Part shown: positions 57,906 through 64,000 of the stretch, piece by piece
Layout: the number at the start of each line of letters is the position of its first letter
Numbering within the stretch: position 1 is the first letter of the stretch
Assembly (NCBI RefSeq): GCF_963676685.1
Contig: NC_092344.1
Location: 54,334,830 to 54,398,829 of the forward strand
DNA length: 64,000 nt
From: Mytilus edulis
Taxonomy: Eukaryota; Mollusca; Bivalvia; Mytilida; Mytilidae
Direction of reading: 5' to 3'
Made by a program: the position numbers and the translations under genes
Notes under the pieces: model-generated
What the model was told of the DNA's origin: nothing
The model's database searches: none
The model's input: only the letters and a program-made list of their open reading frames with translations

Positions 57906-58166
57906 TCATGCAAAAATTGCGAAAGCGAATTTACAGATCTAACATTGTTGGGTTGATGTTTAGACAAGTTGTATATAGATATTTCTCTAATTCTTCTTCA
58001 ATTTATCCCTTTCTGCACCCATTGTATAAATAAATTTAATCAACGTGTGGTTCGTTTGATCTCAGTTCTTCATTGGTTAAAATCCGATTGTGACGTTAAC
58101 TTTTCTTGTTTTCCTCTGAATTTCCTATCGTGACGTCGCATAGAAAGAAAAGGAAATTCAGAGGAA

Positions 58167-58270
58167 AACAAGAAATAGTTATCAAAGGTACCAGGATTAT
58201 AATTTAGTACGCCAGACGCGCGTTTCGTCTACATAAGACTCATCAGTGACGCTCATATCAAAATATTTAT
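58167..58270 (-). repeat. Solo fragment of the ~350-bp hammerhead element
   Basis: Begins AGTTATCAAAGGTACCAGG and ends after the hammerhead (about 58270). It sits inside a repeat tail also seen at 31240-31260, so it is an insertion. Confidence 0.75.
58209..58252 (-). ncRNA. Hammerhead ribozyme motif with fully classical core (CUGAUGA)
   Basis: Minus strand: GCGUCA, CUGAUGA, GUC-UUAUGUA-GAC, GAAA, CGCGCGUC, UGGCGU. Every core base matches the hammerhead consensus; stem I has six pairs with wobbles, stem II three, stem III is ACGC/GCGU and the cleavage triplet is GUC. Confidence 0.7.
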
Positions 58271-58436
58271 TAAAAGTCGATGTCACAATCGGATTTTAAA
58301 CAATGAAGAACTGAGATCAAACGAACCACACGGTTGATTAAATTTTTTTATACAATGGGTGCAGAAAGGGATAAATTGACGAAGAATTAGAGAAATATAT
58401 ATATATCTATATACAACTCGTCTAAACGATATATAT

Positions 58437-58555
58437 AGACGGTGCGGGAATTTCTCGCTACATTGAAGACCTGTTGGTGACCTTCTGTTGTTGTTTTTTT
58501 TTTCTATGGTCGGGTTGTTGTCTCTTTGGCACATTCCCCATTTCCATTCTCAATT
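58437..58555 (-). repeat. Interspersed repeat ('CCAAAGAGAC' family), inverted copy
   Basis: The reverse complement of 33640-33775: GGTGCGGGAATTTCTCGC, GAAGACCTGTTGGTGACC, TTGTCTCTTTGGCACATTCC. Confidence 0.65.
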
Positions 58556-58574
58556 TTATATATATATATAGAGA

Positions 58575-58710
58575 ATAATACATGGCAAAATCCGTATTAT
58601 ATGTCGTATCATCCCGAGACATCAATATCAGCCCAAGGGCCTTTAGGCCCGAGGGATGATATTGGTCGAGGGTGATACGGCATGTGATACGGATTTTGCC
58701 ATGTATTATA
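58575..58710. repeat. Foldback element
   Basis: The left arm ATAATACATGGCAAAATCCG is answered by CGGATTTTGCCATGTATTAT. The inner arms carry TGTCGTATCATCCC and its approximate complement around GGGCCTTTAGGCCC. Confidence 0.75.
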
Positions 58711-59084
58711 CGCTTTATCATATATGTGAACAGAAGAGTATTATATTATATGAACTGTTTTCTGATCCATAGCACTGGGTTACCTTCAGTTCTACTAAAT
58801 TTGTCTTCTTTCAAAGGCCTTAAAAGAACTGCTCAATTACTTATCCGAAGCACCTGGGTTATCTTACAATTTGCGTGCTGTTGTATTAAAAATATTTTGT
58901 TTATTATTGTATTAATTTGTGTGTTTTGTATTTTTCATAAAATATGAAAACTTGACGTTCGTGACGTCACATACAATGTGAAAACTCGACGTTCGTGACG
59001 TCACATACCAAACAATGACGTCATTCAAAAAAATTACCTATTTTGAGGAAAATTTTTCTTAAGCAAAAAAAAAACCAAAACTGA

Positions 59085-59210
59085 CTTTATGTAAAAAAAA
59101 AAAAAAAAAAAAAAAAGTAGGGGTGTGATAAAGGGTAGGCGATAAAGGGTAGGGGTGAGATAAAGGGTATGCGATAAAGGGTGCGCATCAAAGTTGCGCG
59201 ATATGGATTA
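59085..59210. repeat. A run followed by GATAAAGGGT short tandem repeat
   Basis: About 20 A residues, then four or five loosely spaced GATAAAGGGTA(G/T)G units. Confidence 0.6.
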
Positions 59211-59549
59211 AACAGCAGGCTATTTATCACATATGCAAAACTACTGTATTTACTACTAAACATATGATAAATATAAATTAGCAGGGTCAAGCAATACAAA
59301 CAAACAAATATACATTTTAAATACAATGCAATACAATGAAATACAATACAATATAATAGAACATATTCTAAAAGTTCAATTATAAATTTATGTATAAAAC
59401 ACAATCATGAGCTTGTCTGACATGGGTCTGACCCCCTCAGTTCTAAAGACTGCTTAATGAAGACTCCAAACAAGTTCAGGGATGGGGTTTAGAATGTGTT
59501 TTAGTTTATTAAATGCATCAAGATGTTGGAATGATGGTACATAGTCTTT

Positions 59550-59760
59550 TAGATAAGCCAAAAAATTCGAACCAATGATATGTTAATGTCACAATACAAC
59601 AAGAAATGAAATTCGTCATCTAGGACTCCACATTTTTTACATAATCTTGTGCTCTTGGAATGTTTCTGTACCTTCCCAATTCAATGCCCAGGGAATAATC
59701 ACTAAGTCTAAATTTTGAGAGTAACTGCACAGGTAGTAAGGTCGTCATATCGAGGAGCGT
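59550..59760 (-). pseudogene. C-terminal fragment of a LINE reverse transcriptase protein
   Basis: On the minus strand QLLSKFRLSDYSLGIELGRY can be read, then after a one-base shift LCKKCGVLDDEFHFLLYCDI. The pattern 'RLSDHxLxIExGRxxxxPRxxRxCxxCxxxxxDExHFLxxC' is the usual C-terminal Cys/His part of many LINE ORF2 proteins. Frameshifted and isolated. Confidence 0.65.
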
Positions 59761-59829
59761 TTAGTACAGTGATTTTGTCATAGTTTGGATAATTTTGACA
59801 TGGTTAATTTATGTTACTTTTCTAAACTA

Positions 59830-62800
59830 TTGCCTCAGTTCTATTCACACAAGCAGAGGAAGGGCACATACGATGTTTGAATCTGTATTGGATGTCAAAC
59901 GATCTACATTGGAATTGTTGTTTCACGAAATTAATGCAGAATAAGCAAGATATCGGAACTGCTATGGTTTGGTTAAGCGATTGACATGGTTCACCAGTTT
60001 TAAAACATATCGGTTTTAAAACTTTATGTGAATTTACAATAAAAAAAAACGCTTTCAAAGTTCGAATTTAAAATATGAAAGATCACAATTTCGATTTGGA
60101 TTTAAGCCGACATAACGTTCAAGTTCATCAATTATAATTACGAATCAATAAAAATATTTGTAATCAGTGTATGTAATGTGCGGATCCTGAAATGCCATTT
60201 TCACTGTATCCGTGATGAATTTCTTATGTAGAATGATAAATAAACAGACGACAAATTCACGATTTTTGAATAAAATAAGATATAATATACAATACGTACT
60301 GTTTTCATAAATTCATGATAAATGTATTTCATGCGGACCCTACAGCCATCTAAGTGTAAAATTGATACACAGATTGATAAAGAATAGTTAACGAACAGAG
60401 CGGACAAGAGTTTTAACAAGGTTAATAATGTAGTATAACTTAAAATAGGGTTTGTTGTTCAGCTTGTTGATATTGAATCAAAATTCCACTTTGTTGTTTT
60501 TGTGATGCGATTCATGTTTACTGTTGACTAATGATTTATAAATTTCTTTTTCACTGTAGAGCGATTCATTATGTTGTATATGCGATGCATTTTCACAGAA
60601 GGATTTTAATAAATTTTCATTATATAAAGTCGTAATTTAGCCGATTCTCTAACATAATTTATGAAGTCAGAAGGATTCATTATGTAAGCATACTTTGTGA
60701 GCGTGAAAGTCTGAGGTAATATTTCAATAAATGCCGTAAAAATGGCATGTATTGTTCATTGTTGAAGACCGTACGGTTACCTATAGTTGTTAATGTCTGT
60801 GTCATTTAGGTCACTTGTGGAAAGTTGTCTTATTGGCATACATACCACATCTTTTTTTTTTATATTGTCAATCCTATATTCTCTGATAATTTGTTCAGAC
60901 CCAGATCTATATGTAAGATGAAATATGTCCTTTCCTTTTACACGCCATTATTTTATACATATAACTTGGACAGCTAAAGTAGCTACCATTTGATTCTCAG
61001 ATTGGGGGAAGGTGGGGGGGGGGGGGGGGGGGAGAGCGAGGGAGCTTTGGATATTTTTTTACATTGAACCAAAGTAAAATGTATGTTTTTAAATTCAAAA
61101 TAACCTGTAATTTTTTCCAGGCAAAGTAACTTCTGCTAGGAGGGTTTGGGTCCTCTCCCCCCCCCCCCCCCCCCCCCCCCCCCCATGGAAAATTTTGAAA
61201 ATTAGACTATACTCATTTTCTTCAATAACACATTAATATTGTTCTTTTTTTTTCAAAAAGTAATATGTTGATATATAAACTAATGTGCCATTTCAAGTAA
61301 CCCCTCCTCCCCTGAAAATCAAACGAATATTGCTACCGGAAAAGCAGTTTACAATTTTTGTCTAAATATACAGCACATACTTAAGACTTGCTTGCTTGGT
61401 TTGTATTCATGTTTGCCTAGGCATTGTAATTGAGATAGAGCACACATTTCTACTAAAAAAAGCAAACAAGCCATCCAAACCGTTTAACTACAAGCATTAT
61501 GAAAATAGCTCTAATGGATGCATCTATGAAAATCAAAGAGAAGTCACATAAAGATCTTCATTTCACGATTGATGAGTGGTAGCGTTTTCGTCTCGCACAA
61601 ACAATTGCTTTACATTTGACGTCTGGATGGCTGCGTAATTAGTTTTTGTAATGCCATTTTATATTCATCTTATACAGTAAAAAAAGTTCCAGCAACAATC
61701 GAGTCACTTTGATATATGTTAGCATTTCTCATAACTATGTTCTCGATGTTTTACTTACGAACGGTACAGAACTATGACGAAAAAAAACCCATAAAATTTA
61801 GTACAGAAAAAATATCGATGAACAGTACACGATGTCCGAAATCAACCATAAGTTGGTTATACCCGTGTATATTCAAATGATCATCTACGACCAAGCTTGC
61901 TTTTTAAATGTCATCAGTATTAAAGTAATTTTTTAAGACTATTTTCAGTTGTTGCATTTCGAATTATCATACAAAATGATAATGAAAAATCATCGCACCT
62001 GCAAAAATTCCACATCAGAAATGATTGCACTTTCAGTGATAATTGATCGCAATTATAGTTGAAATGAATAGCATCCAGTCAACGATATTATGAATTCAAT
62101 TATTTCGTACTTTCAAAAAGTAAACAAACGCAGTTTTTCCCGTCATCCTTTATTCTACAATAGAAATACTCGCATATAACAGTGAAAATGAACAAACTGG
62201 ATTCGTACTTTATATACAATGGCAGTAATATTGCATAAATGCATCGTGTATAGTATCACTTAATTCTTTCCAATATTTTACTTTTATGTATTGATTTAGT
62301 ATGTGTCCTAGAATTGAAAATATATCTAAATTGTACAGCTCACAATATTGGCAGCAGAATCCCATCCTGAAATTTAAAAGGAAGCTATCTTGGAATCATG
62401 ATTTTTTTATAATTTGTTATTGGTTTGAAACTAGGTCCCACTAAATCAACTTGATTTTATTGTTTAAAACCGATCTGGTAAATCTTGCATGTCTGCCATG
62501 GTTAAGTCGAAGAAGAGGTTGGGGAGCCCGCAAACATGTTTAACTCCGCAATAGTTTGTATATACTGTTTCTGTAATGCCGTGAATATCGTTTGTAACTG
62601 TACATCATATTTTGCTATTTATTTTGAACAGAAATTAGGCCGGTGGTTTTCTTATTGATTTTATCGCAGCCTTTTATAACTTGCTAAGAAGTATGGTTTT
62701 GCTCATTGTTGAATGTTGAAGGCCTCTTGATGACATATAGTTGCTAACATCTACGTGATTTGATCTTAGGTGGATAGTTGTCTCATTGGCAATCATATTG

Positions 62801-63190
62801 CATCTACTGATAACATATTACTACATTGTATGTGCGTTCTTATTTCCTTTTTCTGTTTCAAATGAAACAATTGTTGTTAATTTTGATAGTAACTCTTCAT
62901 TATACACGACAAGAATTGCATAACTGAACCATGTCCAACATGAACTTAACCATGACACGAATGAACCAAACCATGACACAGATGTTTCAGTAATTTTGAA
63001 TTGAGTGCAAAAGTAGGTATTTTTCAGAATAATTGACGGCAGTATTATATCACGAAGAAATATGTGATGTAACAGACAGCAAGATAATAACTTTTTTTAT
63101 GCGCGTTAAACCAATAAGCAACTTTTAAATAAAACACACTTTTTAATATTACATTTGCACACGTTTTTTGATTGTTTAAAAGGTACATTG
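59830..63190. other. Stretch without a recognised gene
   Basis: AT-rich sequence with a G homopolymer (about 61013-61032) and a C homopolymer (about 61157-61185). Inverted fragments of the 'GCCAATGAGAC' repeat family lie at 60755-60865 and 62700-62815. No coding family recognised. Confidence 0.45.
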
Positions 63191-63193
63191 ATA

Positions 63194-63601
63194 TTAGAGT
63201 AGTTTTTTTGGGTTTATTTTCACATCTTTAAATTTTTTATCTGCATATGAGTACCAAGAATAAATTCCTGCAGAATGTAAATTTATGTTTGTTTGTAGAG
63301 ATTCTTTAAACAGGGGATTATCATTACAGTTTATTTTATAAAAGTACATGAGTGTTTGAGTTTTTATATAAGAGTCCAAAGTAAATCTACTAATTCTGAT
63401 CTAGCAGTGCACAGCTATGTTAGTGGATGTCTTTTTCAGTCCTAATACTGCTTTACAAAATTTAGAATGAACATTCTCAAAAGAATATTTTTCTGTTAAT
63501 GCAAGAGTATCACAAAACGTATTAATTACAGCAGCTCTATTAGATGCCATAAAAGTTGACTGAAAATTATCCATAAACCAAATTTCAGAGTTGTATGTCA
63601 A
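63194..63601 (-). pseudogene. LINE ORF2 C-terminal fragment, frameshifted
   Basis: The minus-strand frame from 63601 reads LTYNSEIWF...VHSKFCKAVLGLKK...TNIAV, the region after the RT thumb in LINE proteins (compare LLYGCEV and GELGRYPL at 40696-41193). One missing base near 63385 moves it to the frame LDSYIKTQTLMYFYKI, ending at 63194. Possibly the same kind of element as 59550-59760. Confidence 0.65.
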
Positions 63602-63909
63602 AATAAGTCTTATTGTGACGAAAATTATTCAGTTACCTTAATTATGTTATGAAGTTTTAAGTTTATCTGTTAGGAAGTCGGTAAATGTTTAAATCCTTTC
63701 ACTTTCGTTTTTTAATGAAGTACGTTAATTACGGTTGTAATACGGAAAACGATTTCCGAAGTTTTGGTACTGGTTCCGATCCTAACTAGTTGAAAAGTAA
63801 GTGCTTGACATTAAATTACTATAGGCGTTATACTAAAACGTAACAGTAATACGGAATATATTTATTTCTGTTTAGAGATTATATGCATTTTGGTTAGAGA
63901 TTATTCCAG

Positions 63910-63981
63910 TATATAAGTAGAGTTTCTCCCAACGTTAATCAGTTCGGTCGTCAGAGCTCCTAAAGCGAAGACTAAAGAAAA
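63910..63981 (+). promoter_or_regulatory. Candidate core promoter and non-coding first exon
   Basis: TATATAAG at 63910-63917 lies 31 bases before the A of an initiator-like TCAGTTC (63939-63945), the standard TATA-to-Inr spacing. A donor-like AAAAG/GTAATT follows at about 63981. A gene transcribed rightward would lie outside the window. An LTR promoter is an alternative. Confidence 0.4.
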
Positions 63982-64000
63982 GGTAATTATTACTATTTCT

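Noticed and set aside
61013..61185. G and C homopolymers about 140 bp apart as a structured element
   Set aside because: Homopolymer runs of uncertain length, with no supporting arms around them; possibly sequencing or assembly length error.

Overview
The window looks like nuclear DNA of a bivalve mollusc, most likely a mussel (Mytilidae). It is AT-rich and intron-containing, with chitin-binding peritrophin-A (CBM14) modules, Penelope-like retroelements (PLEs) and several interspersed repeats I associate with mussel genomes. The species call is inference. Most of the sequence is repeats, and the only intact protein-coding gene I can assemble occurs as paralogous copies.

Layout. (1) 1-5903 is a near-perfect palindrome: arms 1-2843 and 3073-5903 around a spacer of about 230 bp. 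Each arm carries exon 1 of the same secreted chitin-binding gene, so the two genes face away from each other; the left copy runs out of the window. (2) 4746-10664 is the complete gene copy A: three exons, 228 residues, one Cys-rich module per exon, and both introns in phase 1. Its large first intron holds a broken reverse transcriptase (6755-9007); its second intron holds a foldback insertion. (3) 10665-13974 is non-coding with a TIR element and a tandem repeat. (4) 13975-17737 is a nearly full PLE (RT plus GIY-YIG) with long terminal inverted repeats. (5) 17757-24999 is a tandem array of a 443-bp monomer carrying a tRNA-like Pol III promoter (about 15 visually identical copies). (6) 25000-27370 is a second, decayed PLE. 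(7) 27708-29985 is a tandem array of units of about 530 bp, each with a hammerhead-ribozyme-like motif. (8) 29985-33600 is a mixture of SINE-like copies, foldback elements and a 21-bp minisatellite. (9) 34000-42060 is mostly featureless, with fragments of two retroelement reverse transcriptases. (10) 43678-55272 is a second copy (B) of the 2877-30327 region, with an intact gene copy B at 45521-50183. (11) 55645-57905 is an inverted copy (C) of the region upstream of gene B. (12) 57905-64000 is repeats, LINE fragments and, at the very end, a possible core promoter.

Because A and B are paralogous segments, each serves as an 'empty site' for insertions in the other. This dates several insertions: the PLE, the RT fragment, a TIR element and a foldback are in A only. 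A tandem trimer of a hammerhead-bearing unit with a 6-bp target duplication and a 409-bp insertion with a 12-bp target duplication are in B only.

The most interesting signal is a set of small tandem-repeat elements whose minus strand can fold into a type I hammerhead ribozyme with a minimal stem III (47101-47144 and relatives, 28042-28085 and relatives), plus a similar motif in the terminal repeats of the intact PLE. This matches the retrozyme and PLE biology known in animals, here with a clear multimeric insertion against an empty site.
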